NCBI GenBank assembly: GCA_004380135.1
Contig: QXCR01000025.1
Coordinates: 62,001-126,000 of the forward strand
DNA length: 64,000 nt
Direction of reading: 5' to 3'
Source of the DNA: Stemphylium vesicarium
Taxonomy: Eukaryota; Ascomycota; Dothideomycetes; Pleosporales; Pleosporaceae
The translations under genes were made by a program, and so were the position numbers. Under the pieces are notes generated by a model. The model worked only from the letters and a program-made list of their open reading frames with translations. It was not told the DNA's origin and did not search any database. This document shows, in pieces, positions 42,515-54,004 of the stretch; position 1 is the first letter of the stretch; each line of letters starts with the position of its first letter.

Positions 42515-43423
42515 CTACTCCGAGTCGGGTTCGACATCCATGTTATCGTGCGCTCTCCAAAACGGAAGCTCGTCCAGAGTGAAGGCGTCGTCGCTAGGAA
42601 TAGACGGAGGGCCTTTCGAATGCAGTACCGTTCCATCTTCAGGCTCCTCCACCTCAAGAATGTTGTTGGTATTTGACACACCCGCGTCTTCAAACATGAG
42701 GGAGCCTCTTCTTGGCCCTCGTACACGGCGACGAAGCCGACGCGATTTCTGGTCGAGGTCGTCAAGAGGATCGTTGTCAGAGTAACTACTGTCCCCTTCA
42801 ACGCTCTGACTGTGGCTGCGTTTGAATATACCCGCACTCCATCGTTTCTTTTTCTGTCGATAAATTCGCTCCCTTTCCTCATGTTCCGAAGAGTCTTCTT
42901 CGAGCTGCAGTTCGTTCATTCTGGCGAATATTTCTGCCTTTACACCGCTCTTGTCGCTCTTTGCGTCTTCGCAATGGTCTGGACGGAGGACCTCTACGTC
43001 ACAGTCGTAGCCAGGATCGCTGTCCAATTCTTCGAGTGTGAAGGAAGCTCTCTCCACCCGACGCTTGGGTATCTCCTCCTCTTGCTCGCCTTCATCGTCA
43101 GTCTCGTTCTCGTCGTCGGTTTCAGTCTCAGACTCGGACTCTTCGCATGTCGTCGCGGCGAAAGCTCGTTCGGAGTCGGACGAAGGACGGGAAGAGGGCT
43201 CACACGACTGCGGGCGAGTGAAGCTGAATTGATGATTGAAGCCAGTCGGCTCAATGAACTCTAGTGGTGGTGTCTGTACGCAGTTGTCCATACGCTTGTA
43301 TACTGGAGAGGTCTGACGTGGTGGGGGCGGGAAGCGACTATGAGTTTCGGGGTTGGGCGTCATGGGCGGAGATTGTAGATGGCCGTTGAGAGCGGCGACT
43401 GGCGGCTGGTGGTGGGTTGCCAT
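42515..43423 (-). CDS. uncharacterised acidic/basic low-complexity protein
   Basis: A single-exon frame of 302 aa from ATG 43423. I do not recognise it. A Pro-rich start (MATHHQPPVAALNG, SRFPPPPRQTSPVYKRMD) is followed by a strongly acidic run (about 95-120, ESESETETDDENETDDEGEQ). Then come a conserved-looking block SFTLEELDSDPGYDCDVEV, a basic segment (RIYRQKKKRWSAGIFKRSHS, possible nuclear signal) and LRRRVRGPRRGSLMFEDAG, ending DDAFTLDELPFWRAHDNMD. Two copies of a FTLEEL/FTLDEL motif stand out. No enzyme or membrane features. Probably nuclear and largely disordered. Confidence 0.72.
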   Translation of the reverse strand: MATHHQPPVAALNGHLQSPPMTPNPETHSRFPPPPRQTSPVYKRMDNCVQTPPLEFIEPTGFNHQFSFTRPQSCEPSSRPSSDSERAFAATTCEESESETETDDENETDDEGEQEEEIPKRRVERASFTLEELDSDPGYDCDVEVLRPDHCEDAKSDKSGVKAEIFARMNELQLEEDSSEHEERERIYRQKKKRWSAGIFKRSHSQSVEGDSSYSDNDPLDDLDQKSRRLRRRVRGPRRGSLMFEDAGVSNTNNILEVEEPEDGTVLHSKGPPSIPSDDAFTLDELPFWRAHDNMDVEPDSE

Positions 43424-44633
43424 GATGTGAGGGTTCTCGTTGAGGTTTGACGGGAAAGATTGCGTCAGGCTTGCTTGCAGCCAATTGCGAAAGCGTACGT
43501 ATCAGTGGCCCTCTCTGTAAAGTGTTGCTGAGCTTTCAGGGAATCAAAGTCCGACAGGCGTGTCTAATCTTTGAAATACGGAAGAGAAGTTGCGTCGACT
43601 GTATCATTCTGGAGGTGGCCCGAGAGTGTTTTACTGGGATATCTGAGCGGCGAGCTCGAGCGGAGAGGTGGAGAGTTTTGACAAGTCGAACCCTGCAACG
43701 CCTTGGCTTATCGTGCAGGAGGTCGAATTGGAGGTACTATAGGCAGCAATGCAGGAAAGGCAGCTCGCAGATCGGTGAAAGCCACAAGGTACAGGTCAGT
43801 TGGGGTGCGCAATGCGTATGTGGTGATCGAATTAGGGGAGTGGAAAAAGAAGACGAGCACTGGAGGAGGTATGAATTCCCTGCAGAGTGAGAAATGTGCG
43901 TGGGAGCGTCGCCAATTATCACCTGCGTTTCAGCAATGAGCTGGCCGGCCACGGAGCGGGTCTGTAGCAATGCTGCCCTTTCATGTGCAGCATCGCCTTC
44001 CCTCATGACTCCGATGCTGGCTACGATGTGTTCGCGAACGATTAGTCGCAGCAGCTCGTCGGGCAATCTACCTTGCGTCAGGCAGGATGGGTGCCCAATG
44101 AGGTCAGCGGTCAAAATTATCCTGCACAGGGCGGGTAGGTAGTGCTGGCACTACGATGGCCAGCTGGCACGGAGTCGCATTGGTGAGTTCGGCGGGGCAT
44201 CGTTGCAGGACGCCAGACCAGGGCAGCCGAGCCCACGCAGCGGAGGCGAATTTGCGAGGAGGCGGCCCGCGAAAGTGAGGCTCTGCGCGCGGCATTTATT
44301 GTGGAAACTCGAGGTTTCTAAATTGAACCATGGAACCCAGGACGTGAAGCGCGAGCGATGGTGCCCATGCCGGGGAGATCTCACGTGATCATGGTGGGGA
44401 ATCCGCGCTAGTACCGAGGGCGGTTAGGCCAGTTTGGAGGTTAATCCGAATGTTGCGTGGCATATCGAACATTGGACAGAGCAGCTCGGGCGCAGGCAGC
44501 AGTACCACAGATAATAGTCGACACCGTGTTTATTTCTCTTTTACTTATACCCGTTTCCCTTTGCGCTCGCTGTCTCTTGCATTGAGTCTACTCTAGCCGA
44601 CAGTGAAGCTGCGGCTTCGTCCCCAATCCCGCC
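43424..44633. other. divergent intergenic region upstream of alpha-COP
   Basis: About 1.2 kb between two start codons pointing away from each other. It holds the promoters of the acidic protein and of alpha-COP. The frames inside are short, and none has a recognisable domain. No RNA gene seen. Confidence 0.5.
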
Positions 44634-47600
44634 ATGTCGTCCTCTCCTTCCATGTTGACGAAGGTAAGCAGCTCCCTATGTACGTATGCGCTCAAGCAGC
44701 TGGCTAACCATGTACAGTTCGAATCCAAGTCTTCACGTGCAAAGGGCATTGCCTTCCACCCCAAGAGGTACTCGCACTCCCCAATGCATTGCCCTAGCCT
44801 TTATTGACCGCCCTCAGGCCATGGATCCTCGTGTCGCTACACTCTTCGACCATCCAACTATGGGACTACCGCATGGGTACCCTCATCGACCGCTTCGAAG
44901 AACACGACGGGCCGGTCCGCGGCGTTGACTTCCACAAGACGCAGCCATTGTGAGCATTCTGGTCTACCTGGGCGTGCATAACCATATACTGAGACGGGCA
45001 GGTTCGTGTCCGGCGGCGACGACTACAAAATCAAGGTCTGGTCGTACCAGACTCGACGATGCCTCTTCACATTGAACGGCCACCTGGACTATGTCCGAAC
45101 CGTCTTCTTCCACCACGAGCTACCGTGGATATTGAGTAGCTCCGACGACCGTAAGCGCATTCCAAGGTCTGGCACGAGACGCTGGCTAACACCAACCCAG
45201 AGACCATCCGTATATGGAATTGGCAAAACCGTAAGCATCCTCCTCCCCCTTCTTGAAGCGACGCTAACATATGCAGGCTCACTGAGTAAGTCTCGACGCA
45301 ATCCCTCGCAGCCGTCCCAGCTAACCCCACCAAGTATGTACTATGACCGGCCACAACCACTACACCATGTGCGCGCAGTTCCACCCGAAGGAAGACCTCA
45401 TCGTTTCCGCCTCGCTCGACCAGTCCGTTCGCGTTTGGGATATCTCCGGGCTAAGGAAGAAGCACTCGGCACCACAAGCCATGTCCTTTGAGGACCAGAT
45501 GGCGCGGGCCAACCAGAACCAGGCAGACATGTTCGGAAACACAGATGCAGTTGTCAAATTCGTTCTCGAGGGTCACGACCGAGGTGTGAACTGGGTCGCA
45601 TTTCACCCTACCCTCCCCTTGATCGTCTCGGCGGGTGACGACCGTCTCGTGAAGCTGTGGAGAATGTCGGAGACAAAGGCATGGGAGGTGGACACTTGCC
45701 GCGGACACTTCCAGAACGCCTCTGCGTGTCTGTTCCACCCGCACCAGGATTTGATACTGTCCGTCGGAGAGGATAAGACGATCCGCGTGTGGGATCTCAA
45801 CCGCAGAACATCGGTCCAGTCCTTCAAGCGGGAGAACGACCGCTTCTGGGTCATCGCGGCACACCCGGAGATCAACCTATTCGCTGCTGGTCATGACAAT
45901 GGTGTAATGGTCTTCAAGCTGGAGCGCGAGCGACCCGCATCTGCCGTCTACCAGAACAACCTCTTCTACATCACCAAGGAGAAGCATGTGCGATCCTACG
46001 ACTTCCAGAAGAACATCGAATCGCCATCAATGCTGTCTCTCAAGAAGCTAGGAAGCGCCTGGGTACCCCCGCGGACGCTCTCTTACAACCCAGCCGAACG
46101 CTCCATCCTGGTAACTTCCCCAGCTGACAGCGGAACATACGAGCTCATCAGCCTTCCACGCGACGCTTCAGGAGCTGTGGAACCGACTGACACCAAGCGA
46201 GGATCTGGTAACTCCGCTGTATTCGTGGCTAGGAATCGATTCGCAGTCTTCAACCAGTCCAACCAGCAGATCGACATCAAGGACCTCAGCAACTCCACCA
46301 CAAAGACCATTAAGCCTCCCCATGGTACAACCGACATCTACTTTGGCGGTACCGGAAACCTGCTGCTGATCACACCTACTTCCGTCGTTCTATACGATAT
46401 CCAGGCCAAGAAGAACCTTGCCGAGCTCTCTGTCAATGGCGTCAAGTACGTTGTTTGGTCGTCGGATGGATTACACGTGGCTCTCCTGAGCAAGCACAAC
46501 GTCACTATCGCGACCAAGAACCTGGAGCAAGTCAGCACTCTTCATGAGACTATCCGCATCAAGAGTGCCATCTTTGACGATACGGGTGTTCTGCTCTATT
46601 CGACCTTGAACCATATCAAGTACAGTCTGATGAACGGTGACAACGGAATTGTTCGCACCCTCGAACAGACTGTATACCTTGTCAGAGTCAAGGGCCGCAA
46701 CGTGTACTGCTTGGACCGAGCTGCGAAGCCCAAAATTCTTCAGATTGACCCTACCGAATACCGATTCAAGCTCGCCCTCGTAAAGCGGAACTACGATGAA
46801 ATGCTCAACATCATCAAGACCTCGAGCTTAGTCGGACAGAGCATCATCTCCTATCTCCAAAAGAAGGGCTACCCCGAGATCGCTCTCCAGTTCGTCCAGG
46901 ATCCCCAGACGCGGTTCGAGCTTGCCATCGAGTGCGGTAACCTTGAGGTTGCGGTGGACATGGCAAAGCAACTCGATCGTCCAAAGCTCTGGCAGCGGTT
47001 GAGCACAGAAGCGCTGGCCCACGGCAACCACCAAACTGTTGAAATGACATACCAGAAGCTCCGAAATTTCGACAAGCTATCGTTCCTGTACCTCACAACG
47101 GGAGACCAAGACAAGCTGAAGCGCATGGCCAAGATTGCAGAGCATCGCGGAGACATGACAGCCCGATTCCAAAACGCTCTCTACTTGGGAGACGTGCAGA
47201 ACCGGATAGAGATGTTCCAGGAGCTCGACCTCTACCCACTTGCGTACGCCACGGCCAAGGCCCAAGGCCTTGATGAACAAGCACAGTCAATCTTGGAAGC
47301 TGCGGGTGTCTCGGAAGAGCAGATTAACCTGCCTTCGATAGGCAACCCTCTCGCCCCTGCGAAGCCCATTGTACCTACCCACCAAGCGAACTGGCCAACG
47401 CGTGCGGCCTCTTCGACCGTGTTCGAGAAGGCTCTGCAGGGCGAAGTTGAAGGTATCGGATCGGAAGAGCCAGCAGCAAACGGCTACGGTGATGAAGATC
47501 TGCTTGGTGAGCCAGAGACAAGTGGTGCTGTGGCCGACCTTGGAGGCGACGATGAAGACGACATTGGCGGATGGGACATGGGTGATGATGCCGAGGTAGA

Positions 47601-48649
47601 GGCAGAGGATGACTTCGTCGAAGTTGAGGGTGCTGAAGCCGGTGCTGGTAGCAGCGAGGCGGACCTTTGGGCACGCAACTCACCTCTGGCTGCAGATCAC
47701 GTCGCTGCAGGTTCTTTCGATACCGCTATGCAGCTGCTGAACCGTCAAGTCGGTGCTGTCAACTTTGCTCCTTTGGAGGAGCGCTTCCAAGAGATTTACC
47801 AGGCGACACGAACATACTTGCCAGCTACGCCCAACATGCCGTCATTGGTCAACTATGTACGAAGAACAGTGGACGAGACAGACTCACGCAGAATCCTACC
47901 GATCATCCCGCGGGATTTGGAGTCAATATTGTCAACTGATCTCACGGCCGGCAAGCAGTCCCTGGTCAAGAACAAGTTGGAAGACGGTATTGCGGCTTTC
48001 AAGAAGCTATTGCAGCTCATTATGGTCAACGTCGTCTCCTCTCAAGCAGAGCTAGCTGATGTAAGTTTCCTTACCGGCCTCTGCTTCAATGCATAACTGA
48101 CATGACAATCAGGCAAGGAAGGCGATCAACACCGCCACCCAGTACATTCTTGCCATGTCCATCGAGCTTGAGCGCCGCAAGCTGCTCAACGGCGCCACTG
48201 ACGTCTCCGCTCTTTCGGATGCCGACAAGAAGCGTGCTCTCGAGCTCTCAGCCTACTTCACCATCCCCGAGGTCGAAGGCCCCCACAAGTCGATCCCGCT
48301 TTCGGCAGCCATGAACTTTGCCCACAAAAACAAACAGCTTAACACCGCGCTCAACTTCGCTAACGCATTGCTCGACCGCACCGGTAACGCGAAGATGAAG
48401 GAGTCGGCCAAGCGCGTCAAGACTATTGCCGAGAGGAATCCCAGCGATGCGATTGAAATCGACTTTGACCAGTTTGCCGACTTTGACATATGCGCTGCTA
48501 GCTACACACCCATCTATGCTGGTCAGCCCTCTGTCACCAGTCCATACAGCGGCGCCAAGTACCACGCCAGGTACAAGGGTACCGTGTGCAGGATCGACGG
48601 CATCAGTCAAATCGGCGCGCCCGCCAGTGGACTGAGGCTTGTTGGTTAA
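44634..48649 (+). CDS. COP1: coatomer subunit alpha (alpha-COP, Ret1)
   Basis: Largest COPI subunit, for Golgi-to-ER traffic and KKXX cargo binding. Eight exons: 44634-44663, 44718-44767, 44818-44949, 45002-45150, 45201-45230, 45277-45285, 45335-48060 and 48113-48649, giving 1210 aa (yeast 1201). The N-terminal beta-propeller has WD motifs (TIQLWDYR, KIKVWSYQ, TIRIWNWQ, SVRVWDIS, LVKLWRMS, TIRVWDLN). A second propeller and the alpha-solenoid follow. An acidic linker (about 790-835) leads to the C-terminal domain that contacts epsilon-COP. Exon 6 is only 9 nt; leaving it out would shorten a conserved WD loop by three residues. Yeast names are COP1/RET1. Confidence 0.97.
45277..45285 (+). other. 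9-nt micro-exon of the alpha-COP gene
   Basis: GCTCACTGA lies between a TATGCAG acceptor and a GTAAGT donor. Included, it yields NWQNRSLICTMTGH, the same spacing as yeast NWQSRTCIATLTGH by recall. Skipped, the frame is still kept but three residues are lost. The flanking introns are 46 nt (45231-45276) and 49 nt (45286-45334). Confidence 0.85.
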
Positions 48650-49506
48650 AGTCGATGTCGGGCTTTTCTTCTTGTGGATGCTTGATCGTTGACAGTTGTA
48701 TGCTTAGCGTTTCATGACTTGGTAAAGGTGTAGGTGGGAAGGAAGGAAGTAAGGTTGAAGGAAAGAGAAAATGGTTTGGCGCTAAGTGAGGCACATGTCT
48801 ATAGCTTTTAGACTTGCGAAACATACAGAAAGACTAAAATGCGATATGAAGTATAATGTTCATTGGAATGATTGCTATGGTGCTTTTGTGAGGTGACCGT
48901 TTCTACCGTGGCAGTGTGTGAGAGTATCTTGCCTGCGAACATTTACTCTGTTGTGTTGCCTAGCTGTTGTGTCGAAGGTGTTGGCTATAGCATCTTTACT
49001 GCCTTTTACCACCATTGCAACCCTGTTATGTTATGAAATCTGCCGCTGCGGTACTGAACTGTGATTAGAAAAAAGAGCAGTATGTGAGTATTTGCAATTT
49101 AGATGATTGTTGTTTCAAAGACGACGGAGATAGTTAGCTCGTGATGGCAGTGATGCCCATCATGTAGGTGCAACACGTAGATCGAAAAAAACCATGTTCC
49201 GATACTTGGTGTGGCATTTGTACGTTGGAAGTAAATTCGTAGTTGTATAGAATACAGAACTTGATCACTCTTTAAAAGATGATACTTCGTGAAGTGTAAA
49301 AGCAAAAAGACATTAAAGCATAAAAGAGGTATCGAGCTTTATCCCCCAAAAGAAAACACCGTGATACCGCTTCCTTCGTTCGACGTATCTCGTTTTCCCA
49401 ATTCCTTAACGCCACTCAATCAGATTCGTTGAAACCACCAATCTCTCGATGAAAGCATGGTCTTGTGTCGGCAATGACCTGGAAGATGGTCTACGGCACA
49501 ATACCG
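48650..49506. other. intergenic between convergent genes
   Basis: About 860 AT-leaning bases between the stop codons of alpha-COP and the RCR gene. It should contain two 3' ends. No coding or RNA feature seen. Confidence 0.5.
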
Positions 49507-49988
49507 TTAGACTTTGGCTGGCGGTGGGCCTGGTGGTGGCGCATATCCATTGTATGCCGGCTGCGGTGACTGAAGCTCGACGCCACTCTGTTGACCATAG
49601 TAGCCCTGGTTGGCACCGCCGCCGTAGTAGCCGTTGTGATTGTCCGTTGCGGCGGAGTAGGGTGGCGCGGGTTGGTGGCTAGGGTTGTAGTATGGTTGTT
49701 GAGAGTACTGGTTGTTCTGGTTGTTGTAGTTGCCGGGACGAGCGGCCCAACCAGTGCCGTAAAATGGTTGACGGCCTGCCTTACGACGGCGACGTGCTGT
49801 AAGGCAGCTACGGCGTGTGTTAGTTGATGATTCTAGTGAACGGGTTGAGGATCGACTTACGAGCATAGTACGAAGAGGAGCAGGAAGCCCACGACGACAA
49901 CGACGAGGACTACCCATCGAACCCAGTTGTTCCAAGCCGAGTCTCTGCAGACTGTTCGGCCATTTGTATATGTATAACACCTAGCCAT
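49507..49988 (-). CDS. RCR-type protein (chitin synthesis regulation, Congo red resistance)
   Basis: Exons 49861-49988 and 49507-49807 (intron 53 nt) give 142 aa. A short lumenal start with two Cys (MARCYTYTNGRTVCRDSAW) is followed by one membrane segment (about 24-42, WVRWVVLVVVVVGFLLLFVL), the basic stop-transfer CLTARRRRKAG, and a Gln/Asn/Tyr/Pro-rich cytoplasmic tail with APPYSAA. Yeast Rcr1/Rcr2 are ER/vacuolar single-pass proteins that bind the ubiquitin ligase Rsp5 through PY motifs and affect chitin deposition and permease traffic. The layout fits; tail sequence is poorly conserved in the family. Unspliced, the N-terminus with the membrane segment is lost. Confidence 0.85.
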
Positions 49989-52381
49989 GGCGTGTTAGAT
50001 TGTGTGTGTTGCTAGTCTCTGGAATGCGGAATGCGAAGGATGTGGACGGAAATGCGTGAAGGATGTTGATGTGGAGAAGGAAATCAGAGTACAAAAGCAA
50101 GAAGGAAGGTAGTAGGTGTGTGAGACGATGCCGATTGAACCGTGCTACAGGTGACGTTGTGACGTCGTCCGTCGCAAACGACCAAGACGCGGCACTTATA
50201 CCCCAGACCTAAGTTGCGAAGCCGCCAACCCGCGCCGGCCGAACAGCAGCACCGCCACTGCGTGAGAAGGGAAAACGAATCGCGCAATACTTACTCATCG
50301 TCACCCCAGTACTGTCTAGTCTGAAGATGCATTTTCCGTAGTACACCAGTAATGTTTCGAAGTACAAAGCTAAGGTTGTGAAGTCGCGAGTGAGAGGGAA
50401 GAGCGAGGTGTAGGAGCTGACGATGTGGATCGGGCGGCAGGGCAGCCGAACTGGTATGACGATATAAGCCCGAGAGGGGAAGGATGTGCCAGTTGCTCAG
50501 CCACAGCCAAGACACCCAAATGGCTTGGAGGACCCGGTCAAAGTTGGCCGGGTAGACGAATAACGGGTAGAGCGGAGAGGGTGGAGCGACCACGAGTCTA
50601 GGTGACGACTGCTATCTAGTCGCGAAATTTATTACTGGTGTAGAAGGGGACTGAGAATGTTCTGGATGGCGCGCTGCGGATGTCGCTGGGGAGGCGCAGT
50701 CGGCGGCGACGGAAGATACGATGGAAGATTCGGATCCGGCTTGAAGAGGTGTATGCGGCTGGGAGAATCACCGCTTCTAAGTAATCAAGACCTGAAAAGG
50801 CAAATTTGATGATTTGTTTCTCGTCATCTGATCAGTATCTCCGGTCCGATGTTGAGTGCTGCGCCCGTCGCACCGTAACGTGTACCGAGCTAGCCCGAGA
50901 ACGAGCACGCTTCAGCCTTTAAGGCTGAGCATCAGAGGGGTATTTAAGTGCGGGAATGTCAGCAATGTACATACGAGCGTGACATTACGCGTTCGTGTTG
51001 GTGTTGGGTCGTGAGCTGGTGACGCCAGCTTCGTGGTTCTGAGGGGCAGACAATGTCATCCCGTGTAAAATTGCAGCCGTCTGGTCGAGATGTTGTCAAC
51101 ATGGCGAGGATGCGCGGCCGTTGCGCGGGCCGCATCCAAGCATCACCTCTGCCAATTGTCACGATGCAAACTGCGGGATGTCTCACGCCCGATTCCTCGC
51201 ATCCACTTGGGCGATCTAGCCTGGTGCCCATGCAAAGAACACCCACCATAACCCCACGGCCGTCTCTCAAGCCACAACCTCACCCACAGTCCCGCCACAG
51301 GCCTCTCTGCCACAGCTAACCTATCCAAATCCTGCCCTACGCCCTGAGCCCCGCCAGCTCACCGGCTCATCTTCCAGCATCCTTCGACAAGCAGGGGTTT
51401 GCATCGCTCAGCACGTCTTGAGCCAATCAGCACGTCCAGGCTCACGATTCCCTGGGAGGCGCTAATGCAGGATGAGTTGTTCAACTGTTGATGGCATGGA
51501 TTTGCTTGGGTCCCACCAATTTGCCAGCGTGCATTGTGCGAAATAATAGTTGTTTGTTCCTCTCCGTCGCTTTTCGTCATTTTGTGCATTGATCCTCTTT
51601 CTCTCTTTTTGGAGGTTCTTGTTATCTTTTGTCGGCAAAGTTGGCGCAGCCACATGTCTCTGCTGCGCTATTTGAGTCACTGATCATCCGTGCAACACGG
51701 CCATTTCCAACACCAGAAACGCGAGCCGGTCCACTCAAAAAAGGAGCAACGGCACCACCTGCCCTCGCAATTGCTTTTCACTCTTCACCCAACGCCCTTT
51801 CCGACTACCTGTAAGAACGAAACAAAAGGTCACGCACCTGTACACGAGACACACGAGTCACGAGCAACCAAAGAGGCACTAGTCGACAGAGAGACATGAA
51901 GATTCCACTGTATCGCTGCCACTCTCAGGTCACTCCCCATATGGAGCCGAACAAGAGATGAGATGAAGCATGCGCAACCATATATGTCAATTCGCATCTG
52001 GACCCATATCTTCCCGTCTTTTCTTAGCCGCTACATCTTCGCTGGAATATGAAACAAAGAGAATGATACATGATGGAACATGGGCCGTCGCCGTAACAAT
52101 GATATGAAAGAGAGTAAACGTGTCGAGCTGGGGAACTGGAATGGCCATCGCTAGCCTGCAGATCGATCTGCCCGTCTTTTCTTCCATCAAGTCGTAAGAA
52201 TCATTAAAGATGTCGTAGAACGCTGACGACCGTAATTCGTAAGAACGTAGGCACGTCGCCGTCGTGAAGTTGCGAAAACACCAAACCGAGTCGAATGCGT
52301 TGCGAGCCTCATGTGGCCTGCGAGACCCCACCGGTCACGTTACCGTCCAACCGACTCCGAACAACAATACAACACGATACC
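49989..52381. other. long intergenic stretch, one doubtful exon
   Basis: About 2.4 kb between the RCR start codon and the ARL8 stop codon, both leftward genes. On the minus strand a 100-codon frame (50291-50593) opens without ATG. It ends TGGGGTGACGATGA followed by GTAAGT (donor G at 50294), so it could be part of a 5' exon of the RCR transcript or of an unrecognised gene. I could not extend it. The rest shows only short frames. Confidence 0.4.
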
Positions 52382-53488
52382 TCACTTGCTGGCTCGAGCG
52401 ATCAACCACTGGAGAACAGCGTCGAGATTGGTCTCTTCCTTTGCGCTGATGCCGTAGCAGCTCACTTCTCGGTGCGACACCGACTTGAGGTCCAAGGCTT
52501 CGATCAGCTCGTCGACCGACAGCTTGTTAGGCAAGTCGGACTTGTTGCCCAGGACTAGAAGCGGGATCCCCTCCAAGGCGGGCTTCTCCAAAAGGAGCTT
52601 CAACTCTTCGCCAGCGACAGGCAAAGCGTCCTTGTCAGCCGAGTCGACGATGAACCTAGTGCGATGAGCCAAAGCCGACAATCACATGCGAACTGAGCAA
52701 GACGTACACAATGGCGTTGACCCCGCGGCAGTATCGCTCCCACATGGAACGAAACCTAGGCTGTCCTCCAAGATCCCAACTGTTGCCGCTGGTCAGCAGA
52801 TGCGCCTTCGGCCTAGTAGATTGCCCTGCACCCCGCAAGGCTGGCTCAAAGGGGCTTGGCGCTGCAGGAGCCGGACATGCGTGACCAGGGAGAACATCAA
52901 AAATACTCACCACTTCAAGGTTACATGGCCTTTCTGGACGCGCTTCATGTTGAAGCCAACGGTGGGGATGGAGCTAGGACCAATGTCAGCGCATGGACCC
53001 CGCTTGCACGGCGTTCATGGTTGCGCGAAGCAATAGCATCGGGATGTTGATGAAACAATGTCGCCGTCGGCTTGCGCACGTCGGGACGAATTCTGACTTA
53101 CTCTACAGTGAACTCTCCTCCCTAGACGGCAATCGGTCAGCTCGCATCGGGCAACATGCATCACGTCAAGACGAAATCGTGATGCGGCTTCAGGAAGCGA
53201 CTCACCGCCAGAACTCTCAAGAGCGAAGTCTTGCCAGCGTTTTGCAACCCGATCATGGTGATGTCCATCTCGGTCGCCCTAGAAGAGGTGAGCAGTCAGT
53301 GTCTGGTCGTCATGCTATCGGCGGGCGTGACTTTTGGTTTTCGTGGGCGAAAACAAGCCAGATGCGAAGCATCAAATGGCGCATCAGGCACCCAGAGAGG
53401 TGCGTAGTCGGTCAGAGAAAGCAGATAGGTAGGCGTACCAGAACAGGCGGAGCAGCCAGTCGTAGATGCGACGGAAGAGGTTCGCCAT
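52382..53488 (-). CDS. ARL8-type small GTPase
   Basis: Arf-like GTPase, in animals and filamentous fungi tied to late endosome/lysosome movement and tethering. Six exons on the minus strand: 53439-53488, 53206-53278, 53102-53121, 52911-52973, 52708-52779 and 52382-52655, giving 183 aa (family about 186). An amphipathic N-terminal helix (MANLFRRIYDWLLRLFW) replaces the Arf myristoylation site, since residue 2 is Ala. GTP motifs: GLQNAGKTSLL (P-loop), SIPTVGFNMKRV (switch I), WDLGGQPRFRSMWERYCRG (switch II, diagnostic for Arl8) and LGNKSDLP (N-K-x-D). Exon 3 is just 20 nt. Divergent from RPA135. Confidence 0.95.
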
Positions 53489-54004
53489 GGCCGTGGTCGC
53501 GATGGAAACTGACTCGGGGCGGGAGTTGGCTGGTTGGGAGGACTGGTGGTGGTGGTGATGTACGGGCGATGGAGGGAAGACTGGGAACCTTGATCCTTGC
53601 TGCGGGGCATGTAATAGGCGTGATCGCCGGTAGAGGTAGCAACAACACGGGCAAAATCGCGACTCTTTTAGAATGAAAAGCGAGATGCAAAGAGGGCAAG
53701 CAATGCCGTGAGGAAGTGAAGAAGCAGAGCTGTGCCGCCCTAAGGAAAGCCAGGAGTGGTTCACGCTGCAGCACAGTGATGGAGCCGCCGCGGCGTGTGA
53801 CTTTGGCCAGCGCGCTAGGCAGGGGTGGGCTATCGGCCTAGTCTAGTAAAAAAGTTCGAGATTGGCGTCGCAACCTCCATCGCGCTGCAGCTCCCAAGCC
53901 GAGACAGCCCAGAGCATTGCGACGGGCGTAATTGCAATTTTGCGCATGTCCCCGTGAAGAGCGCCCCAGTTTCTGAAGAGCAGCTCGCATCACATAGCGA
54001 AACC
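53489..54004. promoter_or_regulatory. divergent promoter between ARL8 and RPA135
   Basis: 516 bp between start codons that point away from each other, so both promoters are here. No specific operator recognised. The frames inside are shadows with no domain. Confidence 0.45.

Noticed and set aside
43685..43780. B-box-like GGTTCGACT on the minus strand, checked as a tRNA
   Set aside because: No matching A box or cloverleaf can be drawn upstream.
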